Shown: positions 34,295 through 42,816, counted from the stretch's first letter. The stretch is DNA of 64,000 bases from Nocardioides astragali (GCF_024436375.1 NZ_JAFMZM010000004.1:124001-188000), one strand, 5' to 3'. Numbers and translations: made by a program. Notes: generated by a model not told the origin, from the sequence alone.

Positions 34295-35053
34295 TCAGTC
34301 CACCAGGTACTGGTCCGCCCACGCACTGATGATCCGCGCCGCCCGCTTGGCCTGGCCCGGTGCGGTGAGGAGGTGGTCAGACCCCTCGAGCGAGACGAAG
34401 CTGCGCGGGTGCCGGGCCGCCTTGAAGATCTCGCTCGCGTTGGCGATGCCGACAGTGTTGTCGGTGGGGGAGTGCATCACCAGCAGCGGCCGACGCAGGC
34501 CGACGATCGCGTCGTGCAGGTGCGCGCGGCGTACGTCCTCGACGAACTCACGCTTCAGCTGCAGGGTCTTGTTGCCGAACCGCGCGGGTGCCTCGCCCTC
34601 GGCCAGCACCCGCTCGACCACGGCGTCGTACTGGTGCTCGACGTGGGAGGGGTCGTACGGCGCGCCGACGGTCGCGATCGCCCGAGCCTGGGGGACGTCG
34701 CGTGCCGCGGCGATCACCGCCGCGCCGCCGAACGAGTGGCCCACCAGGAGCTCGACGTGGCGCCCGGTCGACTCCAGGAAGCGCGCGGCCTGCGCGGTGT
34801 CGGCGACCTTGTGGGAGAAGGACCCGTCGCCCCAGTCGCCCTCGGAGTCGCCGAGGCCGAGGTTGTCGAAGCGCAGCATCCCGATGCCTTCCGCCGCGAG
34901 CTGCTTGCAGATCCGCGCGGCCGCGGGGCAGTCCTTGCCGAGGGTGAAGCCGTGGGAGAACACACCCCAGCCCCGGACATCTCCCTCCGGGAGGTCGAGG
35001 AGACCCGCGAGCGTCTCGCCGGAGGTGCTGGGGAAGCTCACGCGCTCGGCCAT
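34295..35053 (-). CDS. Alpha/beta hydrolase
   Basis: A 252-residue alpha/beta hydrolase. The nucleophile elbow is VGHSFGGAA near residue 107, the oxyanion-side motif is FSHGFTLGKD, and the acid and histidine lie in HSPTDNTVG and GSDHLLTAP. The mix resembles the OsmC-linked and dienelactone-like hydrolases that act on esters or thioesters. There is no signal peptide. The ATG at 35053 is the first start of the domain. It runs convergent with the sugar dehydrogenase gene (23-bp gap) and lies just downstream of the DksA/TraR-like gene, 17 bp away. Substrate unknown. Confidence 0.82.
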   Translation of the reverse strand: MAERVSFPSTSGETLAGLLDLPEGDVRGWGVFSHGFTLGKDCPAAARICKQLAAEGIGMLRFDNLGLGDSEGDWGDGSFSHKVADTAQAARFLESTGRHVELLVGHSFGGAAVIAAARDVPQARAIATVGAPYDPSHVEHQYDAVVERVLAEGEAPARFGNKTLQLKREFVEDVRRAHLHDAIVGLRRPLLVMHSPTDNTVGIANASEIFKAARHPRSFVSLEGSDHLLTAPGQAKRAARIISAWADQYLVD

Positions 35054-35070
35054 GCCGACATCGTGCCCGA

Positions 35071-35415
35071 TCAGCGGCGCTCACGCGCGGCGCAGCCGAT
35101 GCACGTCCGCGCGGCCGGCAGGGCCTCGAGCCGGGCCTCGCCGACCGGCTCGCCGCAGCGCTCGCACACGCCGTACGTCCCCGCGTCGAGGCGGGCGAGT
35201 GCGGCGTCCACCTCGGCCAGGTGGTGGCGCACCTGCTGGACCAGCGCGCCGATCTGCGAGCGCTCGAACGCGATGGTGTGGCCCTCGGGGTCGTGCTCGT
35301 CGTCGGCGTTGGTGTCGAGGGACGCCGCGACGACGTCGTCGAAGTCGCTCGTCAGGCTCGCGAGGCGCGACGTCGTCCGACGCCGCGCCTCCTGCAGCCT
35401 CTCGCGTGCCTCCAC
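35071..35415 (-). CDS. DksA/TraR-family zinc-finger protein
   Basis: A 114-residue protein with a coiled N-terminal half (ARERLQEARRRTTSRLASL and IGALVQQVRHHLAEVDAALARLD) and a C4 zinc finger: C-x-x-C in GVCERCGEPV and C-x-x-C in ARTCIGCAARE. Family members bind RNA polymerase through the secondary channel, often with ppGpp. The acidic tip between the helices reads LTSDFDDVVAAS. The GTG at 35415 is chosen because it starts the coiled coil and has CATGAT at -12 to -7. It precedes the hydrolase gene by 17 bp, probably as one transcript. Confidence 0.82.
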   Translation of the reverse strand: MEARERLQEARRRTTSRLASLTSDFDDVVAASLDTNADDEHDPEGHTIAFERSQIGALVQQVRHHLAEVDAALARLDAGTYGVCERCGEPVGEARLEALPAARTCIGCAARERR

Positions 35416-35457
35416 ATGGCCATCATGGCTGTCGGCACCGACTGCTTGAATGCGGGC

Positions 35458-36132
35458 ATGAGCCTGGTGACGTGGCAGGACCTCTGCATCGACGCCCTCG
35501 ACGTGGACGCGCAGACGCGCTTCTGGGCCGCGGTCAGCGGGCTGGAGGTCGCCGACGCCGAGCCGCCGGCTCGCCTCGCGGGCCCGACGAGCAAGCACAC
35601 GCTCTGGGTCAATCCCGTCGACCGACCGCACCGCACCAAGAACCGCACCCACCTCGACATCGACTGCGCCTCGGTCGCGGAGCTGGTCGCCCTGGGGGCT
35701 CGCGTGCTGGCGCCGTCGGAGGAGACCGGCGTCGGATGGACCGTGATGGCAGACCCGGAGGGCAACGAGTTCTGCGCGTTCGTCCGGAGCGCCGACCGGC
35801 TCCCCGACTACCGGCTGCACGGGATCGGCATCGACTGCCGCGACCCCGAGACCCTCGCGCGCTGGTGGGGCGAGGCCTTCGGCGCCGACCCCGAGCACGA
35901 CATGACGTACGACGGCTGGACCCTCACCGGCGTCGCGGTCGACGAGCGGATGACGCTCGACTTCAATCCCGTCCCCGAGCCGAGGACGGAGCCAAACCGC
36001 CTGCACTGGGACGTCGTCGGACGCGTCGACGACCTGCTGGCGCGCGGCGCGACCCACCTGTGGGACCAGCCGACGTGGACCGTGCTGGCCGACCCCGAGG
36101 GCAACGAGTTCTGCGTCTTCCCTCCCGACTGA
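35458..36132 (+). CDS. Tandem VOC-domain protein
   Basis: A 224-residue protein made of two VOC repeats. Each starts with an alpha/beta motif (LCIDALDVDAQTRFWAAVSGLEV and GIGIDCRDPETLARWWGEAFG) and ends with the same phrase, ADPEGNEFC-[AV]-F. The duplicated domains would make a complete active-site pair in one chain, as in some glyoxalase-like and dioxygenase-like proteins. No substrate is indicated. The ATG at 35458 is preferred over 35425, since it begins the first beta strand. It is divergent from the DksA/TraR-like gene, with 42 bp between starts. Confidence 0.8.
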   Translation: MSLVTWQDLCIDALDVDAQTRFWAAVSGLEVADAEPPARLAGPTSKHTLWVNPVDRPHRTKNRTHLDIDCASVAELVALGARVLAPSEETGVGWTVMADPEGNEFCAFVRSADRLPDYRLHGIGIDCRDPETLARWWGEAFGADPEHDMTYDGWTLTGVAVDERMTLDFNPVPEPRTEPNRLHWDVVGRVDDLLARGATHLWDQPTWTVLADPEGNEFCVFPPD

Positions 36133-36152
36133 TCCGGTCTGTGCCCACGGGG

Positions 36153-37268
36153 CTAGGACGTCAGGACCAACCGGAGGTCCGCACCGAGGATCCCGGCCAA
36201 CCGGCCGGCCTCCTCCTCGAGCGCCGCGTCGGGCCGTGGGCGATCGTCCAGCCACGTCACCGTCAGCTCGTCACGTCGGCGCGACCAGGTGCCGCACACG
36301 ACCCCGCCGGCGGTCACCGGGTTGGCCTTGCGTGTCATCAGGTCGCGTCGCGGTGACGGGGTGACGTGGACGTCCTTGGTCCCTGGACCCATCACCCACT
36401 GGTCGTGCCCGGGGAGGAAGCGCACCGCCGCGGACGGCCGTGCGAGCGCCAGCGCATCGACGTCCTCGTGCAGGACGTACGCCTCGGTGCCCTCCAGGTC
36501 GATCGGGACCAGTCGGTCCCCGAGCTCGGCGAGCCAGCTCCCGAGCCGCTTCCGACCGGCGCTCAGCCCGTCGCCGAGCCAGTGGTGGAGGTTGTCGAGC
36601 GGTGCCGGTCCGTAGGTCCGGAAGTAGGCGGTGATCGCTCGCGGACCGGCCTCGTCGAGGTCCGGGATGCCCGCCCACCTCGGGTTGTCGGCGAGGCTGT
36701 GCAGAAGGCGCTGTCCGTCACGGACCGCGCCCAGGCTCGCGTCCCCCTGCCACGTCAGCGGCTTGATCAGGGTGCCCGCGCCCTCGTCGAAGACCGGCTG
36801 CAGGTGACGGTAGGCACGCTGCCGGGCCAGCGCTTGGCCCAGCTCGGGCACGGTCAGCGGTCCGTCGGCCAGGGCCTCGCGCACCGCGGCCCGGAAGTCG
36901 GGCCAGTCCGAGGGAGTGAGCCGGTAGTGGTCGACCCAGCTCTGCAGCTCCCACTGGCGACCGGCGGCCCGGAGTGCCAGGTAGGTGCCGCCCTCCTGGG
37001 GGGACAGGTAGTGCATGGCCCCGCGGAGCGCGAACATCTTGATCACCTCGCCGTCGTCCAGCGCACGTGCCAACTCGCCCGGCTGCGACACCTGCCGGCG
37101 CGTGCGCACGGCGAGCTCGGCGAGGGACTCGTCCATCGCGAGCACCGCACCCAGGCGGCGTACGACGTCGGCGGGCGACGCGGTGCCCACCGGTTCGAGG
37201 AACTGGCGCTCCATCCGCCAGGAGAGCGCCTGCCGCCATGTCGTCGCTGCCTCGGTCGCCCGCGTCAT
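36153..37268 (-). CDS. Winged-helix DNA-binding domain protein (AlkZ-like, HTH_42)
   Basis: A 371-residue protein of the winged-helix superfamily that includes the AlkZ/AlkX DNA glycosylases. Characteristic segments are WRMERQFLE near the N terminus, IKMFALRGAMHYLSPQE (about 75-91), LTVPELGQAL, and the C-terminal FLPGHDQWVMGPG followed by NPVTAGGVVCGTWSRR. A role in excising alkylated or crosslinked bases is possible but only inferred; many homologues are uncharacterised. The ATG at 37268 is the first in the conserved frame. Its upstream side faces the cimA leader, leaving 99 bp between. Confidence 0.75.
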   Translation of the reverse strand: MTRATEAATTWRQALSWRMERQFLEPVGTASPADVVRRLGAVLAMDESLAELAVRTRRQVSQPGELARALDDGEVIKMFALRGAMHYLSPQEGGTYLALRAAGRQWELQSWVDHYRLTPSDWPDFRAAVREALADGPLTVPELGQALARQRAYRHLQPVFDEGAGTLIKPLTWQGDASLGAVRDGQRLLHSLADNPRWAGIPDLDEAGPRAITAYFRTYGPAPLDNLHHWLGDGLSAGRKRLGSWLAELGDRLVPIDLEGTEAYVLHEDVDALALARPSAAVRFLPGHDQWVMGPGTKDVHVTPSPRRDLMTRKANPVTAGGVVCGTWSRRRDELTVTWLDDRPRPDAALEEEAGRLAGILGADLRLVLTS

Positions 37269-37367
37269 CCCGGCAGCCTCGCACGCGTCGCGGACGCCAG
37301 GCGTCCGGCTTCGGACCGGATCGCGAGACGTCGATCTCACGCCGAGCGAATCGGGCACCATCGTCTC

Positions 37368-37397
37368 GTGACCACCAGCACGATCTTCATTGCCTAG
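37368..37397 (+). CDS. Putative cimA leader peptide
   Basis: A 9-residue ORF with a GTG start: M-T-T-S-T-I-F-I-A. It contains two Ile codons (ATC, ATT) and three Thr codons, fitting control by isoleucine or threonine supply. CACCAT (37356-37361) lies exactly at -12 to -7 of the GTG, so it would be leaderless. An intrinsic terminator follows 26 bp after its stop, before cimA. The layout mirrors the ilvB attenuator. No homologous cimA leader is known to me. Confidence 0.65.
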   Translation: MTTSTIFIA

Positions 37398-37423
37398 CGC
37401 GACGGGACTCCCCGCCGCGCCGA

Positions 37424-37449
37424 CCTCCTGCACCCCAGGAGGTTTTTTT
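37424..37449 (+). terminator. cimA attenuator terminator
   Basis: CCTCCTG (37424-37430) and CAGGAGG (37436-37442) form a perfect 7-bp stem with a CACCC loop, followed by seven T residues (37443-37449). It sits between the leader peptide and the cimA ATG at 37476. The CAGGAGG arm would be a strong Shine-Dalgarno, but it lies too far (34 nt) from the ATG. Confidence 0.85.
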
Positions 37450-37475
37450 GTACCCACTGACCGAGAGAACTTCCG

Positions 37476-39056
37476 ATGGACCTGCACGGCGCGTTCCACG
37501 TCTACGACACCACCCTGCGCGACGGCGCCCAGCAGGAGGGGCTCAACCTGTCCGTCGCCGACAAGCTGAGCATCGCCAGGCAGCTCGACGACCTGGGTGT
37601 GGGCTACATCGAGGGCGGCTGGCCGGGCTCCAACCCCAAGGACACCGAGTTCTTCCGCCGCGCCGGTCAGGAGCTGGAGCTGCGCCACGCCAAGCTCGCG
37701 GCGTTCGGCGCGACCCGGCGCGCGGGCGTACGAGCCGCGGACGATCCGCTGGTCGCCGCCCTGCGCGACAGCGGGGCGGGTGTCGTCACCCTGGTGGCCA
37801 AGTCGCACGACCGCCACGTCGAGCTCGCGTTGCGCACCACGCTGGAGGAGAACCTCGCGATGGTGTGCGACACCGTCACCCACCTGCGCGAGGAGGGGCA
37901 GACCGTCTTCCTCGACGCGGAGCACTTCTTCGACGGCTACCGCGGCAACCGGGCGTACGCCCTGGAGGTGCTGCGCACCGCGGCCGAGGCCGGTGCCGAG
38001 GTCGTCGCGCTCTGCGACACCAACGGCGGCATGCTGCCCGACTGGGTCTCCGACGTCGTCCTCGACGTGATCGAGTCGACCGGCGCGCGCGTCGGCATCC
38101 ACGCCCACAACGACAGCGGGTGCGCCGTCGCCAACTCCCTCGCCGCCGTCGCCGCCGGCGCGACGCACGTCCAGGGCTGCATCAACGGCTACGGCGAGCG
38201 CACCGGCAACGCCGACCTCGTCACCGTCGTCGCCAACCTCGAGCTCAAGCTCGACCGCAACGTCCTGCCCCCCGGCCTGCTCCGAGACGCCACCCGCATC
38301 GCCCACGCCGTCGCCGAGGTCACCAACGTCCCGCCCGCCTCACGCCAGCCCTACGTCGGAACGTCGGCGTTCGCGCACAAGGCCGGGCTCCATGCGAGTG
38401 CGATCAAGGTCGACCCCAACCTCTACCAGCACATGGACCCGGTCGGCGTCGGCAACGACATGCGCCTGCTCGTCTCGGACATGGCCGGCCGCGCCTCGAT
38501 CGAGCTCAAGGGCCGCGAGCTCGGCTACGACCTGTCCGACGACCGCGAGCTGGTCACCCGTGTGACGGCGCGGGTCAAGGAGATGGAGCAGAACGGCCAC
38601 ACCTTCGAGGCGGCCGACGCGTCCTTCGAGCTGCTGCTCGCCGAGGAGGTCGAGGGCACCCGTCCGTCGTACTTCGACGTCGAGTCGTGGCGGGTGATCA
38701 CCGAGACCCGTCCCGACGGCGAGGCGATCTCCGAGGCGACGGTGAAGCTACGGGCGGAGGGCGTCAGGTACGTCGTCACGGGTGAGGGCAACGGCCCCGT
38801 CAACGCCCTCGACGCCGCACTGCGCGAGGCGATCGGCCAGGCCTTCCCCGAGGTCGCGAAGTTCGAGCTGATCGACTACAAGGTCCGCATCCTCGACCAG
38901 GGCCACGGCACGGACGCCATCACCCGCGTGCTCATCGAGACCACCGACGGCGAGTCGTCCTGGGTCACCGTCGGCGTCGGCGCCAACGTGATCGAGGCCT
39001 CGTGGGGTGCGCTGGTGGACGGGCTGACCTTCGGCCTGCGGCGCCACCACCGCTGA
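37476..39056 (+). CDS. cimA: Citramalate synthase
   Basis: Condenses pyruvate with acetyl-CoA to citramalate, giving a threonine-independent route to 2-ketobutyrate and isoleucine. The 526-residue length suits CimA. Features: YDTTLRDGAQQEG with catalytic Arg/Asp, HAHNDSGCAVANS metal-binding His pair, GCINGYGERTGNADL, and a C-terminal LeuA-type allosteric domain (about 400-526) that normally binds isoleucine. The alternative 2-isopropylmalate synthase is less likely because of the short N terminus and GGWPGSNPKDTEFF segment. Expression is probably attenuated by the preceding leader. Confidence 0.93.
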   Translation: MDLHGAFHVYDTTLRDGAQQEGLNLSVADKLSIARQLDDLGVGYIEGGWPGSNPKDTEFFRRAGQELELRHAKLAAFGATRRAGVRAADDPLVAALRDSGAGVVTLVAKSHDRHVELALRTTLEENLAMVCDTVTHLREEGQTVFLDAEHFFDGYRGNRAYALEVLRTAAEAGAEVVALCDTNGGMLPDWVSDVVLDVIESTGARVGIHAHNDSGCAVANSLAAVAAGATHVQGCINGYGERTGNADLVTVVANLELKLDRNVLPPGLLRDATRIAHAVAEVTNVPPASRQPYVGTSAFAHKAGLHASAIKVDPNLYQHMDPVGVGNDMRLLVSDMAGRASIELKGRELGYDLSDDRELVTRVTARVKEMEQNGHTFEAADASFELLLAEEVEGTRPSYFDVESWRVITETRPDGEAISEATVKLRAEGVRYVVTGEGNGPVNALDAALREAIGQAFPEVAKFELIDYKVRILDQGHGTDAITRVLIETTDGESSWVTVGVGANVIEASWGALVDGLTFGLRRHHR

Positions 39057-39058
39057 GC

Positions 39059-39649
39059 TCAGGCGCCGACCACTCGGCGTACGAGGTCGTCCCAGCCCGC
39101 CTCGACCCGCTCGACCGGGATCCGGTCGCGGGTGACCTGCTGCTCCAGCACCACCGCCTCGAGTGGTGCGAGCAGGGCCGTGGCGAGCAGCTGCAGGTCG
39201 CCGTCGACGCCCAGCTCGCGGAGAAGGTAGCGCGCGTGCAGGTTGGCGAACGACATCGCGGCCACCGACCGTTGGCCCGCCTTGCCGGCGGCCTCGATGA
39301 GGGAGGCGTGCGTGAGGTTGGTCCGCAGTCGCGAGTGACCGAACGCCAGCAGCCGCTCCATCGCCGGGGCGCCCGGCCCGAGCGGCGGGGGGCCCGAGAG
39401 CACCGATGCCTGCCACTGCGTCTCGGACGTGTTCAGCACCGCGGCCATCAGGCCCTCGCGGCTCTCGAAGCGCCGGAACAACGTCCCCTTGCCGACCCCG
39501 GCCTCCGACGCGACCGTGTCCATCGTCACGCTGTCGACCCCCTGCGTCTCCACCAGGCGGAGCGCCGCTGCGAGGATGGCCTCGCGGTTGCGCGCCGCGT
39601 CGGCCCGCTCCCGGGCGGGCTCGTCGGCCAGGGGGAGCAGTCGGGTCAC
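39059..39649 (-). CDS. TetR-family regulator
   Basis: A 196-residue repressor. The HTH lies at about residues 22-68 (NREAILAAALRLVETQG, VASEAGVGKGTLFRRF). The ligand-binding half is helical and hydrophobic. The GTG at 39649 has TAGGCT exactly at -12 to -7 on the minus strand. It is divergent from an FMN reductase gene, and a perfect 14-bp palindrome lies between them, so it probably represses the reductase and itself. It is convergent with cimA with only 2 bp between stops. Confidence 0.87.
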   Translation of the reverse strand: MTRLLPLADEPARERADAARNREAILAAALRLVETQGVDSVTMDTVASEAGVGKGTLFRRFESREGLMAAVLNTSETQWQASVLSGPPPLGPGAPAMERLLAFGHSRLRTNLTHASLIEAAGKAGQRSVAAMSFANLHARYLLRELGVDGDLQLLATALLAPLEAVVLEQQVTRDRIPVERVEAGWDDLVRRVVGA

Positions 39650-39696
39650 GCCGCCAGCCTAGGCACGGAGAAACTTCGTCCGCATCGGAATAGAAG

Positions 39697-39710
39697 CGGA
39701 CCGCGGTCCG
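39697..39710. promoter_or_regulatory. TetR operator palindrome
   Basis: CGGACCGCGGTCCG is a perfect 14-bp palindrome lying 11 bp before the reductase ATG and about 48 bp from the TetR start. The flanks (AAG before, TTT after) are nearly symmetrical too. Confidence 0.7.
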
Positions 39711-39721
39711 TTTAAGCCTGC

Positions 39722-40279
39722 ATGACTACTGACAAGCAGACCCGTGTCGCCGTCCTGCTCGGCTCCACCCGCGCCGGAAGCCTCAACCGCCGCATCGCCG
39801 AGCACCTCCGCGACCACGCCCCCGCGGGTGTCACCGTCGACGTCGTCGAGGGCCTCGACGACGTCCCGTTCTACACCGAGGAGCTCGACGGCGAGACCGC
39901 GCCCGCCAGCGCCTCCGCGCTGCGCCAGGCCGTCGCCTCCGCGGACCGCGTCCTCGCGGTAACGCCGGAGTACAACGGCACCATGCCGGCCGTCCTCAAC
40001 AACGCCATCGACTGGCTGTCGCGCCCCTACGGCCAGGGCGCCATCGTCGGCAAGCCCTTCGCGGCCATCGGCGCCACCCCGACGCCGTACGGCGGCAAGT
40101 GGTCGCACGAGCACGCCCGTCACTCCGCCACCATCGCCGGAGCCGTGGTCGTCGACGGGATCGTCGTCGACGTGGCCGCCCTCGAGGGTGACCCGCTGGC
40201 CGACGAGGCGTCGGTCCAACGCCTGCTCGGTGCCCTCGACGACCTCGTCGCCCACCAGGTCGAGGCCGCCGTCGCCTGA
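39722..40279 (+). CDS. NAD(P)H-dependent FMN reductase
   Basis: A 185-residue flavodoxin-like reductase. The FMN phosphate loop is GSTRAGSLNRRIAEHL (about residues 13-28) and the isoalloxazine-binding motif is VTPEYNGTMPAVLNNAIDWLSRP (split over 79-101). Such enzymes reduce quinones, azo dyes or free flavin, often as an oxidative or electrophile stress response. The divergent TetR gene and palindrome suggest induction by a small molecule. The ATG at 39722 lies close behind the operator without a strong Shine-Dalgarno. Confidence 0.88.
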   Translation: MTTDKQTRVAVLLGSTRAGSLNRRIAEHLRDHAPAGVTVDVVEGLDDVPFYTEELDGETAPASASALRQAVASADRVLAVTPEYNGTMPAVLNNAIDWLSRPYGQGAIVGKPFAAIGATPTPYGGKWSHEHARHSATIAGAVVVDGIVVDVAALEGDPLADEASVQRLLGALDDLVAHQVEAAVA

Positions 40280-40331
40280 CCCGGACCGACCGAGCCCGGC
40301 CAACTGGCCTGTGGGCCGGTACGGTCGGCGT

Positions 40332-41723
40332 GTGCTGCACGACCTGACCGCGCTCGAGCAGGGCGACGCCGTACGCAACGGTGACGTGTCGCCGCTCGAG
40401 CTGGTCGAGCACTACGCCGGCCGTGCCGACCGGGTCGGTGCGTTCGTCACGACCACCCACGAGCTGGCTCGTGACCATGCGCGCCGGCTCACTGTGACGG
40501 GACGACCTGCGGACGCCGGTCCGCTCTGGGGCGTCCCCACGGCCATCAAGGACCTGCACCCCACGGCCGGGGTGCGCACCACCTTCGGCTCGGCGGCGTA
40601 CGACGACTTCGTGCCGCAGGTGTCCGACGAGCTCGTCGTCTCGATCGAGGCGGCGGGCATGCCGAGCCTCGGCAAGACGAACACCCCGGAGTTCGGCTCG
40701 CCCTGCTACACCGAGCCCGACGTCGCCCCGCCTGCGGTGACACCGTGGGACACCACGCGCACCGCCGGCGGGTCGTCCGGTGGTGCCGCGGCCGCGGTCG
40801 CCGCCGGGCTGCTGCCGGTCGCGCCCGGCTCCGACGGGGGCGGCTCCATCCGGATCCCCGCCTCCTGCTGCGGACTCGTCGGCCTCAAGCCTTCGCGCGG
40901 GCGGGTCAGCGGAGCCCCGATGTACGGCGACCCCGTCGGTCTCGCGACCGCCGGCACGCTCGCGCGTACGGTCCGCGACGCGGCGGCGCTGCTCGACGTC
41001 CTGGCCGGCCGTCGGGTCGGTGACCCCTTCTGGGCGCCGCCGCCGTCCGCATCCTTCCTCGCGGCGTGTGACCGGGACCCCGGCAGGCTCCGTGTCGGGC
41101 GCTTCGCCGTCCCCGTCATCACCGACACCACCGTCGCCCCGTCGAGCGTCCTCGCCTGGGATGACGCGTCCCGGCTGCTGGAGTCGCTCGGCCACGACGT
41201 CGAGGGCGTGGCGGTCCCGATCCCACCCGAGGCGGTCGCCGACTTCGAGACCTGTTGGGCGGTGCTCACCGCGCTGTCGCCGGCGCCGCCGGGTCGCGAG
41301 GACCGGCTCCGTCCGCTGACCCGCTGGCTCGCCGAGCGCGGGCACGCGGTCAGCGGCCCGGAGTTCGGGCTGGCCATCGGTCGGCTGCGCCAGCACGCGG
41401 CGGCCGCGCTGGCGTCGCTGGCGCCGTACGACGTCGTCCTCACCCCGACCCTCGCGGCCCCTCCGGTCGAGGTCGGAGCGTTGCGCGACGACGCCGACCC
41501 CGCGCGCGACTTCGCCAACCAGAAGGCCTTCACGCCCTGGACCAGTGCGTGGAACGTCACCGGGATGCCGGCCGTCTCGCTGCCGCTGCACATGACCGGC
41601 GACGGCCTGCCGGTCGGGGTGATGCTGGCCGCGCGGCCGGCCGAGGAGGAGCTGTTGCTGTCGGTCGCCGCGCAGGTCGAGGCGGCTGCCCCATGGCTGG
41701 ACAGACGACCGCCCGGCTGGTGA
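40332..41723 (+). CDS. Amidase (amidase signature family)
   Basis: A 463-residue amidase with the full Ser-cisSer-Lys triad: K73 in AIKDLHP, S148 in AGGSSGGAAAAVAAG and nucleophile S172 in GSDGGGSIRIPASCCGLVG. The N-terminal segment (SPLELVEHYAGRADRVGAFV) matches GatA-like and aryl-acylamidase relatives. A GatA role is unlikely, as gatB and gatC are absent. The GTG at 40332 has TACGGT exactly at -12 to -7. A VOC gene follows 9 bp downstream, then a TetR gene, probably one unit. Substrate unknown. Confidence 0.9.
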   Translation: MLHDLTALEQGDAVRNGDVSPLELVEHYAGRADRVGAFVTTTHELARDHARRLTVTGRPADAGPLWGVPTAIKDLHPTAGVRTTFGSAAYDDFVPQVSDELVVSIEAAGMPSLGKTNTPEFGSPCYTEPDVAPPAVTPWDTTRTAGGSSGGAAAAVAAGLLPVAPGSDGGGSIRIPASCCGLVGLKPSRGRVSGAPMYGDPVGLATAGTLARTVRDAAALLDVLAGRRVGDPFWAPPPSASFLAACDRDPGRLRVGRFAVPVITDTTVAPSSVLAWDDASRLLESLGHDVEGVAVPIPPEAVADFETCWAVLTALSPAPPGREDRLRPLTRWLAERGHAVSGPEFGLAIGRLRQHAAAALASLAPYDVVLTPTLAAPPVEVGALRDDADPARDFANQKAFTPWTSAWNVTGMPAVSLPLHMTGDGLPVGVMLAARPAEEELLLSVAAQVEAAAPWLDRRPPGW

Positions 41724-41732
41724 GGTGGCGGC

Positions 41733-42125
41733 ATGGGTGAGCTGACGCCGTACATCTGCGTCGCCGACGCGCGCCGCTCGATCGAGTGGTACGTCGACGT
41801 GCTCGGAGCCCAGGTGGTGTTCGAGCCGATCGTCATGGACGACGGCCGCATCGGTCACGTCGAGCTCGCCGTCGGTGACGGGCGCTGGATGATGTCCGAC
41901 GAGTTCGCGAGCGCCGGAGTGGCGGCGCCCGACACGTCCCGCGGTGCGGCGATCTCGCTGCACCTCGAGGTCGACGACGTCGATGCGGTCTGCGAGCGCG
42001 TGGTCGGGTCCGGCGTCACGCTGGACCGGGGCCCGGAGGACAGCCCGCCTGCGGGGCGGGTGGCGGTGTTCCGCGACCCGTTCGGGCACCGGTGGTTCGT
42101 CAACCAGCCGCTGACCGCGACCTGA
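41733..42125 (+). CDS. VOC-family protein (PhnB-like)
   Basis: A 130-residue single VOC domain resembling PhnB/glyoxalase-like proteins: LTPYICVADARRSIEWYVDVLGA at the N terminus, LHLEVDDVDAVCERVV in the middle and VAVFRDPFGHRWFVNQP at the C terminus. It follows the amidase by 9 bp and is probably co-transcribed with it. Its stop codon lies inside the palindrome at 42121-42137, the candidate operator of the next gene. No specific ligand can be inferred. Confidence 0.83.
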   Translation: MGELTPYICVADARRSIEWYVDVLGAQVVFEPIVMDDGRIGHVELAVGDGRWMMSDEFASAGVAAPDTSRGAAISLHLEVDDVDAVCERVVGSGVTLDRGPEDSPPAGRVAVFRDPFGHRWFVNQPLTAT

Positions 42126-42137
42126 ACGGCGTTCAGG
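42121..42137. promoter_or_regulatory. 17-bp TetR operator overlapping a stop codon
   Basis: CCTGAACG-G-CGTTCAGG is a perfect inverted repeat of 8-bp arms around one base. It contains the TGA stop of the VOC gene (42123-42125) and lies 52 bp before the GTG of the TetR gene. GAACG/CGTTC half-sites are typical of TetR operators. Confidence 0.7.
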
Positions 42138-42189
42138 TTAGGGTGGTCGCGAACGCCTCGTCGACGTAGGACCCAGGCCAGGAGGGTGT

Positions 42190-42750
42190 GTGGCTCACAA
42201 CCGCAGCGACGTGCTGGCGCACGCCGTCACCCTGCTCGACACCCACGGACTCGCCGCGCTGACCATGCGCAGGCTGGGGGCCGAGCTCGGCGTGCAGCCG
42301 AGCGCGATCTACCACCACTTCGCCAGCAAGCAGGCGCTGCTCGCTGCGGTCGCCGACGAGATCCTGGCCCGTGGTGCCCGTCCGAGGACGGCGGCTGAGT
42401 GGCCCGACCAGCTGCGCGAGGTCTGCTCGGAGCTGCGCCACGCGATGCTCGCCTGTACCGACGGCGCCGACGTCGTCGCCACGGTGTGGGCCTTCGGCCT
42501 CGGCGCGGAGGCGCCGGTGAAGGAGATGGAGGCGATCCTCACCTCCGCCGACGTTCCGGACGAGCTGGTGGCCGTCGCGTCGCGGACGCTGGTCCACTAC
42601 GTCTTCGGGCACGCCTTCGAGGAGCAGACCGCGCGCCAGGCGGTCAGCCTCGGCGCGGTCGAGCGGTCCCTGGAGTCGCTGCCCGACTTCGACCTGGGGC
42701 TCGCGCTGGTCATCGACGGCCTGCGGGCCCGCCTCCACGGGGCGGCTTGA
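42190..42750 (+). CDS. TetR-family regulator
   Basis: A 186-residue regulator. The HTH covers about residues 6-52 (NRSDVLAHAVTLLDTHGL, LGAELGVQPSAIYHHFASKQ); the remaining helices resemble the TetR_C type domain of tetracycline-repressor relatives. The GTG at 42190 follows GGAGGG closely. Its candidate operator overlaps the end of the preceding VOC gene, so it most likely autoregulates. What else it controls is not visible; the amidase and VOC genes upstream are the nearest candidates. Confidence 0.87.
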   Translation: MAHNRSDVLAHAVTLLDTHGLAALTMRRLGAELGVQPSAIYHHFASKQALLAAVADEILARGARPRTAAEWPDQLREVCSELRHAMLACTDGADVVATVWAFGLGAEAPVKEMEAILTSADVPDELVAVASRTLVHYVFGHAFEEQTARQAVSLGAVERSLESLPDFDLGLALVIDGLRARLHGAA

Positions 42751-42816
42751 GCGGCCCCCGGTCCGCTCGACGCGCGGCATGACGCGCGGCAGGCGACCAC
42801 GACGCGCACCCAGTCG

